Positions 9,927-19,071 of a stretch of 64,000 nucleotides of DNA are shown here, one piece after another; position 1 is the first letter of the stretch; each line of letters begins with the position of its first letter. The position numbers were made by a program, and so were the translations under genes. The DNA is from Pseudomonas viridiflava. Its GTDB lineage: Bacteria; Pseudomonadota; Gammaproteobacteria; Pseudomonadales; Pseudomonadaceae. Under the pieces are notes generated by a model. It did not search any database and had not been told where the DNA came from. It worked only from the letters and a program-made list of their open reading frames with translations. The stretch is taken from positions 401,364 to 465,363 of the forward strand of contig NZ_UWFA01000170.1 of NCBI RefSeq assembly GCF_900601905.1. Direction: 5' to 3'.

Positions 9927-10946
9927 ATGCGTATTGGACTCGTCGGCTATGGCAAGGGTGGGCGCTATTTTCATGCACCCTTTGTTGCAACGCTGCCACA
10001 GGCGACGTTTGTCGGTGTGGTAACCCGTTCTGCCGAACGACGCCTGGAGCTGTCGCAGGATCATCCACACGCGGCAGCTTTCGATAGTCTGGCTGAGCTG
10101 GTGGCGGCGGGCGTCGACGTGGTGACCATCTCCACGCCTCTGGAATCGCGCCCGGCGTTGATTCGTGAGGCAATTGAACTCGGGGTTGCGGTCGTCAGTG
10201 ACAAGCCTTTCGCCGCCGATGCCGAGCAGGCCCAGGCATTGGTTGATTTGGCTGAACGCAAGGGTGTGCTGCTGAGCGTCTACCAGAATCGACGCTGGGA
10301 TTCGGATTTTCTCACGGTGCGCAAACTCATTGATGACGGCGTACTGGGCGACGTCACCCGGTTCGAGTCCAGGGTGGAACGCTACTCCCCCCGCTCGGTG
10401 GGCAAGACGGCAGGTGGCGGAATGCTCCGTGATCTGGGTAGCCATCTGGTCGACCAGGCGCTGCAGCTGTTTGGCCCGGTGGCACGGGTGTATGCCGAGC
10501 TGGAATATCGCAGCCCCGAACAGCCAGTGGATCACGGATTCTTTCTGGCCCTGACCCACGTCAATGGTGTGGTCTCACATCTGGTGGGGCATTGCTTGCA
10601 GAATCTGCCCGGGCCACGGTTCAGGGTCAGCGGCTCGCTGGGTTCCTACAGCGTTGATGGTCTGGACGGTCAGGAAGCCGCTTCGCTGGCGGGTCTCAGC
10701 CCCGGTTCCGAGGGTGGGCGCTGGGGCATGGAGCCGCAGGAGCGCTGGGGGCGTTTCGAGCAGGGTGATGATCGCCAGACGGTGCCGTCAGTGAGGGGCT
10801 GCTGGCCCGGGTTTTATCAGCAGCTGCAGGATGCGCTGGCGGGTGTTGCTGCCAATCCTGTGGATCCTCACGATGCCGTGGCGTCGGCAAAGATCCTCGA
10901 TGCGGCGCGTCTTAGCGCTGCGCAAGGTCAGGTAATAGTGTTGTAA
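9927..10946 (+). CDS. Gfo/Idh/MocA family oxidoreductase
   Basis: A 339-residue NAD(P)-dependent dehydrogenase. The N-terminal Rossmann motif is GLVGYGKGGRYFHAPF. The DKP variant of the conserved EKP motif follows (VVSDKPFA, residues about 89-96), and the C-terminal domain holds GGMLRDLGSHLVDQAL, where the family carries its catalytic histidine. The ATG at 9927 follows AAAGGAGG at ideal distance; the open frame further upstream is not coding. The family oxidises sugars, inositols and related polyols; the substrate here is not evident. Transcription is probably controlled through the TGTACAA array upstream. Confidence 0.88.
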   Translation: MRIGLVGYGKGGRYFHAPFVATLPQATFVGVVTRSAERRLELSQDHPHAAAFDSLAELVAAGVDVVTISTPLESRPALIREAIELGVAVVSDKPFAADAEQAQALVDLAERKGVLLSVYQNRRWDSDFLTVRKLIDDGVLGDVTRFESRVERYSPRSVGKTAGGGMLRDLGSHLVDQALQLFGPVARVYAELEYRSPEQPVDHGFFLALTHVNGVVSHLVGHCLQNLPGPRFRVSGSLGSYSVDGLDGQEAASLAGLSPGSEGGRWGMEPQERWGRFEQGDDRQTVPSVRGCWPGFYQQLQDALAGVAANPVDPHDAVASAKILDAARLSAAQGQVIVL

Positions 10947-10955
10947 AAGGATAAG

Positions 10956-10975
10956 AGTGCCGTTCAATCGGCACT
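10956..10975 (+). terminator. hairpin after oxidoreductase gene
   Basis: AGTGCCG-TTCAAT-CGGCACT, a perfect 7-bp stem, begins ten bases after the stop codon. There is no strong T tract, so it could be a processing hairpin instead of an intrinsic terminator. Confidence 0.4.
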
Positions 10976-10982
10976 TGCCAGG

Positions 10983-11024
10983 AAATAAGTTGCCGACGGC
11001 TTGAGCAAATAAGTTGCCGACGGC
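10983..11024. repeat. tandem 18-bp direct repeat
   Basis: AAATAAGTTGCCGACGGC occurs at 10983-11000 and again at 11007-11024, a 24-base period. It lies upstream of the dksA2-like gene. It could be a recent slippage duplication or a pair of regulatory sites. Confidence 0.6.
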
Positions 11025-11156
11025 CGAAGGCGGCCTTAGACTGCCGCCCCTCGTAAATTGAGTGCCAGGTGGCGCTTGGAGACTATGGCGCTTTTACGGC
11101 AACGCAGAGCCGCTCCTTAATTCGCCTTAATGCACGTTTTTTTTATAGAGAAATCA

Positions 11157-11561
11157 ATGACAAAGGAAAAGTTGCTGGCCATGCCGGCTGATGACTACAT
11201 GAATGCCGAGCAGCACGCTTTCTTCGTCGAGCTGTTGCAGGGTATGAAAGTGGAAATCCACGAGCGCATCGAGCAGAGCCGCATTGCGATCGAAAGCCTG
11301 GACACGCCTGCTGATCCTGCCGACGCGGCTTCGGTCGAGGAAGAGCGTCACTGGCTGGTCAACGTGATTGACCGTGATCAGCGCATGCTTCCCCAGCTTG
11401 AAATGGCCTTGTCGCGCATTGCCGATGACAGTTTTGGCTGGTGCGATGACAGCGGCGAGCCTATTGGCCTCAAGCGCCTGCTGATCAGCCCGACCACCAA
11501 ATACTGCATTGAAGCGCAGGAACGCCACGAACAGATCGACAAGCATCAGCGCCAGGCCTGA
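11157..11561 (+). CDS. dksA2: DksA2-type RNA polymerase-binding protein
   Basis: A 134-residue DksA paralog that would act in the RNA polymerase secondary channel with ppGpp. The start at ATG 11157 gives MTKEKLLAMPADDYMN, the same length and start as P. aeruginosa DksA2; an upstream in-frame ATG at 11130 has no support. An acidic coiled-coil region is followed by the C-terminal globular part. The four-cysteine zinc finger of DksA is reduced to two: FGWCDDSG and KYCIEAQ keep the first Cys of each pair, while the second positions are Ser and Ala. This is the zinc-independent DksA2 pattern, described as a substitute for DksA during zinc starvation. No Zur-like box was seen just upstream. Confidence 0.88.
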   Translation: MTKEKLLAMPADDYMNAEQHAFFVELLQGMKVEIHERIEQSRIAIESLDTPADPADAASVEEERHWLVNVIDRDQRMLPQLEMALSRIADDSFGWCDDSGEPIGLKRLLISPTTKYCIEAQERHEQIDKHQRQA

Positions 11562-11570
11562 TGTATGAGG

Positions 11571-11595
11571 CAGCACGGGGTCATGCTCCGTGCTG
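11571..11595 (+). terminator. terminator-like hairpin after dksA2
   Basis: CAGCACGG at 11571-11578 pairs perfectly with CCGTGCTG at 11588-11595 around a 9-base loop, ten bases past the dksA2 stop. The T run after it is weak. It lies between convergent genes. Confidence 0.5.
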
Positions 11596-11631
11596 TCTGG
11601 CTTCACTGGACCCTGAGCGACCCATCGGGTT

Positions 11632-13959
11632 TCAGAGCATGTCACGCACCGTCGCCGTCAGTTCGGCAAGCGTGAAGGGCTTGGTCAGCATCTGCATGCC
11701 TTGCTCCAGAAACCCTCCCGCCAGCGCCGCATTTTCCGCGTAGCCAGTCATCAGCAACACCGGTAATTCGGGGCGTGTCAGCCGCGCTGCCTCGGCCAGT
11801 TGCCGACCGTTCATGCCGGGCAGGCCGATATCGCTGATCAACAAGTCCACCTGCTGGCCGCTTTCGAGTATCGCCAATCCCGCAATGCCATCTGCCGCCT
11901 CAAGGGTGATGCAGTCGAATTCCTGCAGCACTTCGACCACCAGTTCACGCACCGTCTGTTCGTCTTCGACGACCAGCACCGTAATGCCGCCCACCGAACG
12001 GCTGTTGGCCGGGCTGGCTGGTGGTTCGGAACTGCGCTCGAGCGGTTGGTGACGCGGCAGGTACAGTTTCACCTGGGTGCCTTGCCCCGGCGTTGATTCG
12101 ATGCGCACGTAGCCATCGGACTGACGGGCAAAGCCGTACACCATGGACAGTCCCAGACCGGTGCCCTGGCCCAGCGGTTTGGTGGTGTAGAACGGTTCGA
12201 ATGCATGTTTCAGGACATCGGCCGTCATGCCGCAACCGGTGTCATCAATGCTGATGCACACATAGTCTCCCGGCACCGCCTCGACCTTTTCGGCAATGGC
12301 GTCCCGGGCCAGGGTAGCGTTGGCAATGCTGATGGTCAGTTGACCGTTGTCGGCCATGGCGTCCCGGGCATTGATGACCAGGTTGAGCAGCGCGCTTTCC
12401 AGCTGGTGCGGGTCGCACAGCGTCAGCCACAGCTGATCGTGCGCAAACAGATGCATGCGGGTGTTCTCGGAAAGCGAGCGTCGCAGCAAGTCCTCCATCG
12501 ACAGCATCAGCAGATTCACGTCCGTCGGGCGCGGGTTCAGCGGTTGACGCCGGGCGAATGCCAGCAAGCGATGGGTCAGGGTGGCTGCGCGGTTGGCAGA
12601 TTGGGTCGCCGCTGCAATGTAACGCTGGGTGTCCTGCGGTTTGCCGCTGGCGCTGCGACGATTGATCATGTCCAGTGAGCCAATGATGCCTGTCAGCAGG
12701 TTGTTGAAATCATGGGCAATGCCCCCGGTCAGTTGCCCGAGCGCCTCCATTTTCTGCGATTGGCGCAGTGCCTCCTGCATCGCCTCGCGTTCCCGGGCCT
12801 CTTCGCTGAGCCTGGCCAGTGCCTCGTTGAGGGCCTGATTGCGTTGTTCCACTTCCGCGCTCAGCTGGCGGTTGGCTTCGTGAAGCAACTCGGCAGCCGC
12901 CTGACGCATCTGCAACGCTTCAGCCAGCGCTTCGGCGCGTTTGTGCTCCTCTTCATAAACGTCGACACGCACCAGACTGGAAGTAATCTGGCCGCTGATC
13001 AGCTCGATAAAGCTGAGGTAGTCGCGGTCCACCGGGCGGTAGGGATTGAGGCCCACCAGTAGGAAACCGTTGAGCAGCAGGCTATCGGCGCCTTGGAGCG
13101 GCGCCATGACCATGGTGTCCGGTGGCCGATTCCATGGGCCACACGGCAGAGCGTGTGCAAGGTGCTTGAGATCATGCAGGACCAGCCCGTCCACGCCTTC
13201 GGGCAGCAGCTGATTGCCGTGAGGGTGGCCCAGGTTCGCCAGTTGGCTGATCACCTGCGCCTGGTTGGGCTCGAAACCTGTGCTGCTGGCCAGACGCGCG
13301 ACGCCTTCGGTGTCCAGCATGAACGTCAGGGTGAAGGGCAGATCCCGGGGCGCGCAAGCCAGCGATTCCTGTAGATGGCTGAATACGCTGTGCCGATCCC
13401 GAGTGCTGACCATCCCGCTGGCAACGGTACGCAGCAGCGCCAGGCGTCTTTCGTTGAGCACCCGCTCGGTGTCCTCGATCACGGCGCAGAACACGCCTTC
13501 AATCGCGCTTCCATCTCCCAGCAGCGGGCTATAGGAAAAACTGTGATAGGTTTCTTCCAGATGTTCACTTCGATGCAGCAGCAATAACAGCGACTGATCC
13601 CAGGTCGAAACGCCGCGCTGATACACCTCATCAATCCGCGGTTTGATCTCCGGCCAGATCTCCGACCACAGCTCACCTGCCGGCATGCCCAGCGCGTAGG
13701 CGTCTTTATGGCCCAGCGTCGGCCGGTAGGCATCGTTGTAGAAAAAGTGCACGTGTTCGCCCCAACCCAGCCACATGTCAAAGCGCGAGGTCAGCAGAAT
13801 GCGCAGGGCCATCTTCAGCGATTGTGGCCAGTGCTCGGCAGGGCCCAGCGGCGTGGACGCCCAGTCGTGGGCACGCATGCGCTGCGCCATGATGCTGTCG
13901 CCGATGAAAATGTCTGCGTTGGATAGAGAAGATTCAGAGCGCAAGGCATCCCTCGACAT
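11632..13959 (-). CDS. hybrid sensor histidine kinase (PAS-GAF-HisKA-HATPase-REC)
   Basis: A cytoplasmic hybrid kinase of about 775 residues. The N-terminal third begins with the HDWASTPLGPAEHWPQSL motif and a PAS fold typical of this family. A GAF-like region follows, then a coiled coil (EEHKRAEALAEALQMRQ). The HisKA motif LTGGIAHDFNNLL carries the phospho-accepting His, and the ATPase motifs NLVINARDAM, DDTGCGM and GTGLGLSM are intact. The C-terminal receiver has LISDIGLPGMNG with the phosphorylatable Asp. No transmembrane helix is present. The start is uncertain: ATG 13959 was chosen, with an in-frame ATG at 14010 also possible; neither has a good ribosome site. It is divergent from a chemoreceptor; no separate response regulator is adjacent. 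Confidence 0.87.
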   Translation of the reverse strand: MSRDALRSESSLSNADIFIGDSIMAQRMRAHDWASTPLGPAEHWPQSLKMALRILLTSRFDMWLGWGEHVHFFYNDAYRPTLGHKDAYALGMPAGELWSEIWPEIKPRIDEVYQRGVSTWDQSLLLLLHRSEHLEETYHSFSYSPLLGDGSAIEGVFCAVIEDTERVLNERRLALLRTVASGMVSTRDRHSVFSHLQESLACAPRDLPFTLTFMLDTEGVARLASSTGFEPNQAQVISQLANLGHPHGNQLLPEGVDGLVLHDLKHLAHALPCGPWNRPPDTMVMAPLQGADSLLLNGFLLVGLNPYRPVDRDYLSFIELISGQITSSLVRVDVYEEEHKRAEALAEALQMRQAAAELLHEANRQLSAEVEQRNQALNEALARLSEEAREREAMQEALRQSQKMEALGQLTGGIAHDFNNLLTGIIGSLDMINRRSASGKPQDTQRYIAAATQSANRAATLTHRLLAFARRQPLNPRPTDVNLLMLSMEDLLRRSLSENTRMHLFAHDQLWLTLCDPHQLESALLNLVINARDAMADNGQLTISIANATLARDAIAEKVEAVPGDYVCISIDDTGCGMTADVLKHAFEPFYTTKPLGQGTGLGLSMVYGFARQSDGYVRIESTPGQGTQVKLYLPRHQPLERSSEPPASPANSRSVGGITVLVVEDEQTVRELVVEVLQEFDCITLEAADGIAGLAILESGQQVDLLISDIGLPGMNGRQLAEAARLTRPELPVLLMTGYAENAALAGGFLEQGMQMLTKPFTLAELTATVRDML

Positions 13960-14066
13960 CAGATTTAATGGGGGCGTTTTTCTATCCGACAGACGTGCCG
14001 CACAGGACATGCGACAGGAGCCTGGCTGCCGAGTTCGGCCAACCTTCTTTTTACAACTAACGGCTC

Positions 14067-15755
14067 ATGGCTAAACGCCTTTATTCGGCGTCTAATGCAG
14101 ACAAAATAACGATAAGTACAAATGGGGTAAAGGAAATGGTCGCAAATGGATCTGTGGTCGCTAAACCTTCCAGTGCCAGCCCGGTTGAGGCTGTGCAGGC
14201 CCCTGCAAATCGATGGCTGATACCGGTGCTGCAAAGCGTGGTCTTGGCAGGGCTGTTGATGGCCATGGCATGGCTTGACCTCTCGGTTTACCTGGCGCTG
14301 CCTTTGGCGTTGATTGCTGTATGGCTGCCGCGCCTGGTTGCCCAAGGCCCTGTCGCAATGCCAGTTCCCCAGGACGCCAGTGACATCAGCCGTCTGACCC
14401 GCGATCTCTCCCGCACCACCAGCCACAACGCCTTGTCGGCGGCCGGGGTGGCGTTTTCAGTCAAGCAGCTGGCGGGCAAGGTCCAGTCGCAGCTAGGTGC
14501 CGCCGAGCAGATCGTCAATAGCGCTGATGTGATGATCGCCACCGAGCAACAGACCGCTCAGTTGAGCCAGTTGGCGCTGACGGCCTCGGCCGAAGCCCGG
14601 CAGCGCAGCGATGAAGGGCTTGGTGTGCTGGGCGAGTCGATCAATCGCATGCATCAGCTGAGCAAGCGTGCAGTAGGCAGCCGTGAGCTGATTGAAGCCC
14701 TCAGCCAGCGCAGTGAGGAAATCCAGCGGGTGACGCTGGTGATCCAGTCGATTGCCAGCCAGACCAATCTATTGGCCCTCAACGCGGCGATCGAAGCCGC
14801 CAGGGCAGGGGAGCATGGTCGTGGTTTTGCCGTGGTGGCCGATGAAGTGCGCGGTCTGGCGGGGCGCACGGCCAGCGCCACCCAGGAAGTTGGGCAAATG
14901 GTTGCCGACATCCAGCAGCGTACCGGTCAGGTGGTTGAGCAGATTCGCCAGCTTTCAGCGGACCTGGACACCGGCGTGGAACAGGTAGAACTCACCGGGC
15001 AGCATTTGCAGACGATCGCCCGACTGGCGGCTGGCGTCGAACACCAGGTCAGCGAAATCGCCCAGGGTGCCGAGACCAATCAGCAGCAACTGGCGGGCCT
15101 GTTCGTGGCGGTGCAGCAGATGCGTAGCGATCTGGCGATCAGCGATGAACAGACTCGCAAGCTGGCCGACGCCGCAGTGCAAATGGAAGGTCAGGCGGAA
15201 ACCATCAGCGAGCGCCTCGCTGAGGTGGGGCTGGATGAATACCATCAGCGTATCTACGACCTGGCGCGGTTGGGCGCCAGTCAGATCGCCGCTAAATTCG
15301 AACGGGATATCGATGAGCGGCGCGTAGCCGTCGATGACCTGTTTGATCGTCAATACCAGCCGATTGCCCATACGGCACCCGCCAAGTTCCAGACTCGCTT
15401 TGACCGTTACACCGATCAGGTGCTCCCAGCCATTCAAGAGCCGTTGCTCGCCCAGCATGACGGCCTGGTGTTTGTCATCGCCTGCACCCCGCAAGGCTAC
15501 GTGCCCACGCATAACACGGCCTTCAGCCAGCCGCTGACGGGCGATATCACGGTCGATACGCTGCGCAGCCGCAGTAAGCGCAAGTTTGATGACCGCACCG
15601 GGATTCGCTGCGGCAGCCATCAGCAAGCGGTCCTGTTACAGACTTACACCCGCGATACGGGGGAACTGATGCACGATCTCTCGGTGCCCATCATGGTCAA
15701 GGGCCGTCACTGGGGTGGTTTGCGCATGGGTTACAAACCTCAAGGCAAGGTTTAA
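14067..15755 (+). CDS. methyl-accepting chemotaxis protein with C-terminal sensor region
   Basis: A 562-residue chemoreceptor with an unusual order of parts. Two closely spaced hydrophobic helices near the N-terminus (residues about 50-93) leave almost no periplasmic loop. They are followed by a cytoplasmic MCP signalling domain whose tip is intact ([24 protein letters not shown]). About 150 residues then follow the signalling domain, ending in [23 protein letters not shown], which resembles the last strands of a Cache/PAS-like sensor fold. Sensing would therefore occur in the cytoplasm at the C-terminus. ATG 14067 is used; ATG 14136, in frame, follows AAAGGA too closely. The 108 bases to the divergent kinase probably hold both promoters. 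Confidence 0.83.
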   Translation: MAKRLYSASNADKITISTNGVKEMVANGSVVAKPSSASPVEAVQAPANRWLIPVLQSVVLAGLLMAMAWLDLSVYLALPLALIAVWLPRLVAQGPVAMPVPQDASDISRLTRDLSRTTSHNALSAAGVAFSVKQLAGKVQSQLGAAEQIVNSADVMIATEQQTAQLSQLALTASAEARQRSDEGLGVLGESINRMHQLSKRAVGSRELIEALSQRSEEIQRVTLVIQSIASQTNLLALNAAIEAARAGEHGRGFAVVADEVRGLAGRTASATQEVGQMVADIQQRTGQVVEQIRQLSADLDTGVEQVELTGQHLQTIARLAAGVEHQVSEIAQGAETNQQQLAGLFVAVQQMRSDLAISDEQTRKLADAAVQMEGQAETISERLAEVGLDEYHQRIYDLARLGASQIAAKFERDIDERRVAVDDLFDRQYQPIAHTAPAKFQTRFDRYTDQVLPAIQEPLLAQHDGLVFVIACTPQGYVPTHNTAFSQPLTGDITVDTLRSRSKRKFDDRTGIRCGSHQQAVLLQTYTRDTGELMHDLSVPIMVKGRHWGGLRMGYKPQGKV

Positions 15756-16014
15756 ATGTAACTATCTGTGCGGTCGCTCAATAGAGTGTGAATAAGTATC
15801 GAACTGTTTATAACGCTGTTTAACTGATGGCGTTTTGCAAAGTCTGCAGTTGAGGTAGATATGTATTTTTTATCCGCCCTGGTTGTGGGATAAGTCTGAA
15901 AGTCTTGTCCAAAACTTGACGTTCCTATATCGCTGAGCAAGCTGCTGGTATCAATGAAATTTATTGATTCAAAAGCAGCTTGACTGAAAGCTGCGCCAAT
16001 CGGCGGATATAGCA

Positions 16015-17487
16015 ATGAAAAATACATGGAAAGTAGAGACAGCAAACGCGGGCTCCAGCATCGCAGCGATGGGTGTGACGGTACGAATCGGCTTGTTTTT
16101 CGACGGAACGGGAAACAACCGGTACAACAGCCAGATTGCGGCAGATTGCAGGGCAATGAGCGAGGTCAACGGCGGCAGGCATATCTCTGAGTGCAATGGA
16201 CGCCACGATGATCCTTCCAGCAGTTACGCCAACGACTTCAGCAATGTGGCGCGGCTGGCGGAGCTCTATCGCTGTCAGCCGGTGGCAGGCAATGACGGCA
16301 CGGGACTCAAGGTTTACCGACCGATATATGTCAGCGGCATTGGCACCACGTCGGGGCGGCGAGATTCATATTTATCGGGGCAGGGTTTTGGCAGGGGCGT
16401 CACCGGGGTGCTTGCCAAGGTGGCGCGCGGGTTCAGGAAACTCGCAGTGCGCCTGGAAACCGTTGCCAGCGACAATCCCGGGTGCGTGATCAATCGCCTG
16501 GAACTGGATGTGTTCGGTTTCAGTCGCGGCGCTGCAGCGGCCCGGCACTTTATCAACGAGGTGCTCAAGCAGGATAAAGGCCCTTTGGGAGCAACGCTCA
16601 ACCGACGCTGCATACCATTGGGGCCGGCATTTTCCTGGAGCAATGGCAGCGTCAGAATCAAAGTTGTGGGGTTGTTCGACACGGTGGCCGCTGTCGGCAG
16701 TATCAGGGACATGGGCAACGTCAAGGACGCCCACAATGATCGGGTCAATCTGTTCCTGCCACCGGGCTGCGCCGAGCAGATAGTGCACCTGGTCGCCAGG
16801 GATGAGGAACGGCGCAACTTTGCCTTGAACAGCGTCACCCCGCACTGGTCCAGAGAAATAGCCCTGCCAGGATCGCACTCCGATATTGGCGGTGGTTACC
16901 ACTCACAGATGCTCGAACGCGTGCTGATCACGCGTCCGCGCTGGAGCATGGCGGGCTGCGACGAGCCTGTGGAGTCAACCTCGGCCTGGCAAGAGGCGTT
17001 CGCCGAGATGCAGACGCTACAGCCGGATCTGTTATTTGACGGGGCTGACCCCATGGCGTCGCTGTCCGTCGCCTGCACCACCCATTCGACCAGGAACAGC
17101 CGCACCAGATCGCGCAGCATGTCGGTAATGGCTGCGGTCTGTTTGCAGCGACAAGTGTTTGGTCATCTTTCAAGGGTGCACCTGCGCGTCATGCATGCGC
17201 TGGCTTGTGATGAGGGAGTGCCTTTTTTACCAGTACCCAATGACCAGGCGTTTGTGTTGCTGCCGGAATTGCAGGGCATCGCTGTAAAGTTGATCAACTA
17301 CGCCCGGGGTGGGCCGTATTTGCTGGAGCCCCATGAAGAGCGGATATTACGCCACCGCTATATCCATCGCTCGGCTCACTGGAGTGCGCTGATCAACAGT
17401 CGACGCAATCTGGGAGATGCCTTGTTCGTGCATGCCCCGCGCCAAGGTGGGAGAGCGCTGCATCCTAACCATGCACTGGTGAACTAG
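16015..17487 (+). CDS. Tle1-like phospholipase (DUF2235 alpha/beta hydrolase)
   Basis: A 490-residue protein with the DUF2235 signature FFDGTGNN at residues 28-35. The probable catalytic triad is Ser170 in GFSRGAAAAR, Asp222 in GLFDTVAAVG and His288 in GSHSDIGGGY. This family contains the Tle1 phospholipase effectors of type VI secretion, which attack membranes of rival cells. It has no signal peptide. No vgrG, adaptor or immunity gene is adjacent: the 259 bases upstream are A+T-rich and hold no gene, and a DUF2789 gene follows in convergent orientation. Residues 355-370 are unusually rich in Ser, Arg and Thr, and an alternative frame there looks more protein-like, so a compensated frameshift is possible. 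It could be an orphan effector or a housekeeping relative. Confidence 0.8.
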   Translation: MKNTWKVETANAGSSIAAMGVTVRIGLFFDGTGNNRYNSQIAADCRAMSEVNGGRHISECNGRHDDPSSSYANDFSNVARLAELYRCQPVAGNDGTGLKVYRPIYVSGIGTTSGRRDSYLSGQGFGRGVTGVLAKVARGFRKLAVRLETVASDNPGCVINRLELDVFGFSRGAAAARHFINEVLKQDKGPLGATLNRRCIPLGPAFSWSNGSVRIKVVGLFDTVAAVGSIRDMGNVKDAHNDRVNLFLPPGCAEQIVHLVARDEERRNFALNSVTPHWSREIALPGSHSDIGGGYHSQMLERVLITRPRWSMAGCDEPVESTSAWQEAFAEMQTLQPDLLFDGADPMASLSVACTTHSTRNSRTRSRSMSVMAAVCLQRQVFGHLSRVHLRVMHALACDEGVPFLPVPNDQAFVLLPELQGIAVKLINYARGGPYLLEPHEERILRHRYIHRSAHWSALINSRRNLGDALFVHAPRQGGRALHPNHALVN

Positions 17488-17500
17488 CACCTCTGAAGTA

Positions 17501-17535
17501 CCTGCAGCGTCCTGACAGGTGCAGGACGCTGCAGG
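17501..17535. terminator. bidirectional terminator hairpin
   Basis: CCTGCAGCGTCCT (17501-17513) pairs perfectly with AGGACGCTGCAGG (17523-17535), a 13-bp stem with a 9-base loop. It sits between the convergent Tle1-like and DUF2789 genes, ending two bases from the latter's stop. Confidence 0.8.
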
Positions 17536-17537
17536 GT

Positions 17538-17780
17538 TCACGCTTCCGGGGTCTTGTGCAACAGAACATTCAATTCATCGACAATGGGCGCCCATTCGGC
17601 GTCTTCGCGTAGCTCTTCCTTGAGGAAACGGGCCTGTTGCGGCGTCCAGAAGTCTGCATCGGACAGTTTGATTTCGTCAGGCAACTGATGCTGGACGACG
17701 AATTTATCGATACTTGCGTCGTCTGAATCGAGACCCAGTTGTTCAAAAAGGGTTGCAAGTGTGGGTGTCGTCAAATCCAT
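17538..17780 (-). CDS. DUF2789 family protein
   Basis: An 80-residue acidic protein beginning MDLTTPTLATLFEQLGLDSD and containing LPDEIKLSDADFW followed by TPQQARFLKEEL, typical of the DUF2789 family of gammaproteobacteria; no function is known. A good ribosome site (AGGAG) lies six bases before the ATG. It is convergent with the Tle1-like gene and shares its terminator. Nothing suggests an immunity role: it has no signal peptide or membrane segment and its orientation is opposite. Confidence 0.83.
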   Translation of the reverse strand: MDLTTPTLATLFEQLGLDSDDASIDKFVVQHQLPDEIKLSDADFWTPQQARFLKEELREDAEWAPIVDELNVLLHKTPEA

Positions 17781-17897
17781 GGTATCTCCTGGGGTGCGGG
17801 ACCCTATCGTGATTTACACGCTACATGTCGCGTACAGCATCAGAGCATGGGTAGCGCGCAGAGTTCGCGATAATTGACGCTGAGACAATCCAGATAT

Positions 17898-18128
17898 CTA
17901 AAGACTCAATGCCCCGGCATCCACTGCATTTTTCAGCTCCTGAGCCTGCTCCCTGCCAGCCTCGGCAGCCAGTTCGGCGGTTTTGAACCAGCGGTCCTTC
18001 TCTACCTGGTGATAGCTGACCGGAACTCCGGGCTGTTTGGCACGCATGACAATCACAGCCTGATACTCACCTTCCACTTCCCTGCAATCACCCCAGATAA
18101 AAAACTCACCGATATCAAATTCAGTCAC
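17898..18128 (-). CDS. small hypothetical protein
   Basis: A 76-residue acidic protein (MTEFDIGEFFIWGDCREVEG at the start), predicted soluble. The GTG start at 18128 is preceded by GGGGAAGG at suitable distance, and composition and codon use are normal for this genome, so it is probably real. The sequence YHQVEKDRWFKTAELAAEAG could form a short helical pair. No family is recognised. It lies between DUF2789 (same strand, 117 bases downstream) and a 470-base gene-free stretch. Confidence 0.65.
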   Translation of the reverse strand: MTEFDIGEFFIWGDCREVEGEYQAVIVMRAKQPGVPVSYHQVEKDRWFKTAELAAEAGREQAQELKNAVDAGALSL

Positions 18129-18595
18129 TGCTACCTTCCCCTGGATAAAAACTGGCTTCTGACCGGGTGTACAACACCGGTACAGGCCTTTTTGATTTGC
18201 GCGAGTATGGCAGTTGTTGATGCACTGCGGCGCTATTTAGTCCTCAGCGGTGTAGGAAACTGGCACTTATCTTTGCATCCTCGGGCGACATTGTTGTCAG
18301 AATCGACGATGAACGCCGCGACGGACGAAAGGCATATAGGCGACAGGGCCCGGCACCCGGTAGAATCCCCCCGTGCCAGCGCTGATTGCATATCGCGTGT
18401 CCGGCACTGTCGATTTCTCTTTGCACATGACCTCCCCGAACAACCAGCGTGGTACTGCGGCATTGCTGCATGCGGTTGTACCGGCCAGGGAGCGCAATGG
18501 ATGTGCTCGACGATGCGCCGGGAGGGCGCGGGTCCACATTTAGGTTGTCCGGCCAGGCCCGGGCGAAATCATATTTCAGGTTGGGAGTTTGCACT
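18129..18595. other. gene-free stretch
   Basis: About 470 bases with no supported gene on either strand. A GGTAGAAT motif at about 18359-18366 resembles a sigma-70 -10 element for the downstream gene, but no convincing -35 partner was seen. The open frames here are shadows without protein-like composition. Confidence 0.4.
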
Positions 18596-19063
18596 TTGGC
18601 AGTAAGTAATCTGGAAACGCACGCGTTGTTCGTGCTGGGTGACCTGCGAGCCAAGTTGGTCAAGCAGTTCCAGTCTCGCTTTGTGTATGTATGCGAGCAA
18701 TCGGCCGAAGATATCTACATCGCCGAGATAGACACCGAAACAGCGCTGGTGGTCGATGACAAGCCGCGTCTTGAACTCAAGGTCGGTGACCACTTCCGTG
18801 CGGCAGTCCTGCCCAGCCGTGAAGGTGGCAAGTTTGAAATCAAATTCCGCGACATCAAGATCACCGTATATGGCCTGGGTGAATATGCCTACGTCGATAC
18901 CCCTGAAGGCCATGGCATCGTGTTCAAGGAAGGGCAGGGCATCATGATGGTCTTCGCCGCTCACGAGCAACTGCAGGGCGGCCTGACCAAGACCTTGAAA
19001 AGCGCAACCACCAAAGCCGCCAAGTGGCGCAAAGGCGAGCTGACCTTCAAGGCCAGCGAGTAA
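18596..19063 (+). CDS. hypothetical protein
   Basis: A 155-residue soluble protein, mostly alternating short strands (for example FVYVCEQSAEDIYIAEID, FEIKFRDIKITVYGLGEYAYV) ending in a basic helix (TKTLKSATTKAAKWRKGEL). No family is recognised. The start is TTG 18596, because GGGAG lies eight bases upstream and the longer frame to 18449 is Cys/Arg-rich and not protein-like. It is convergent with the pha antiporter operon and separated from it by a terminator hairpin. Confidence 0.72.
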   Translation: MAVSNLETHALFVLGDLRAKLVKQFQSRFVYVCEQSAEDIYIAEIDTETALVVDDKPRLELKVGDHFRAAVLPSREGGKFEIKFRDIKITVYGLGEYAYVDTPEGHGIVFKEGQGIMMVFAAHEQLQGGLTKTLKSATTKAAKWRKGELTFKASE

Positions 19064-19071
19064 AGCGGCAA

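Noticed and set aside
10947..11156. Search for a Zur box upstream of dksA2
   Set aside because: No GTTATA-type palindrome was found.
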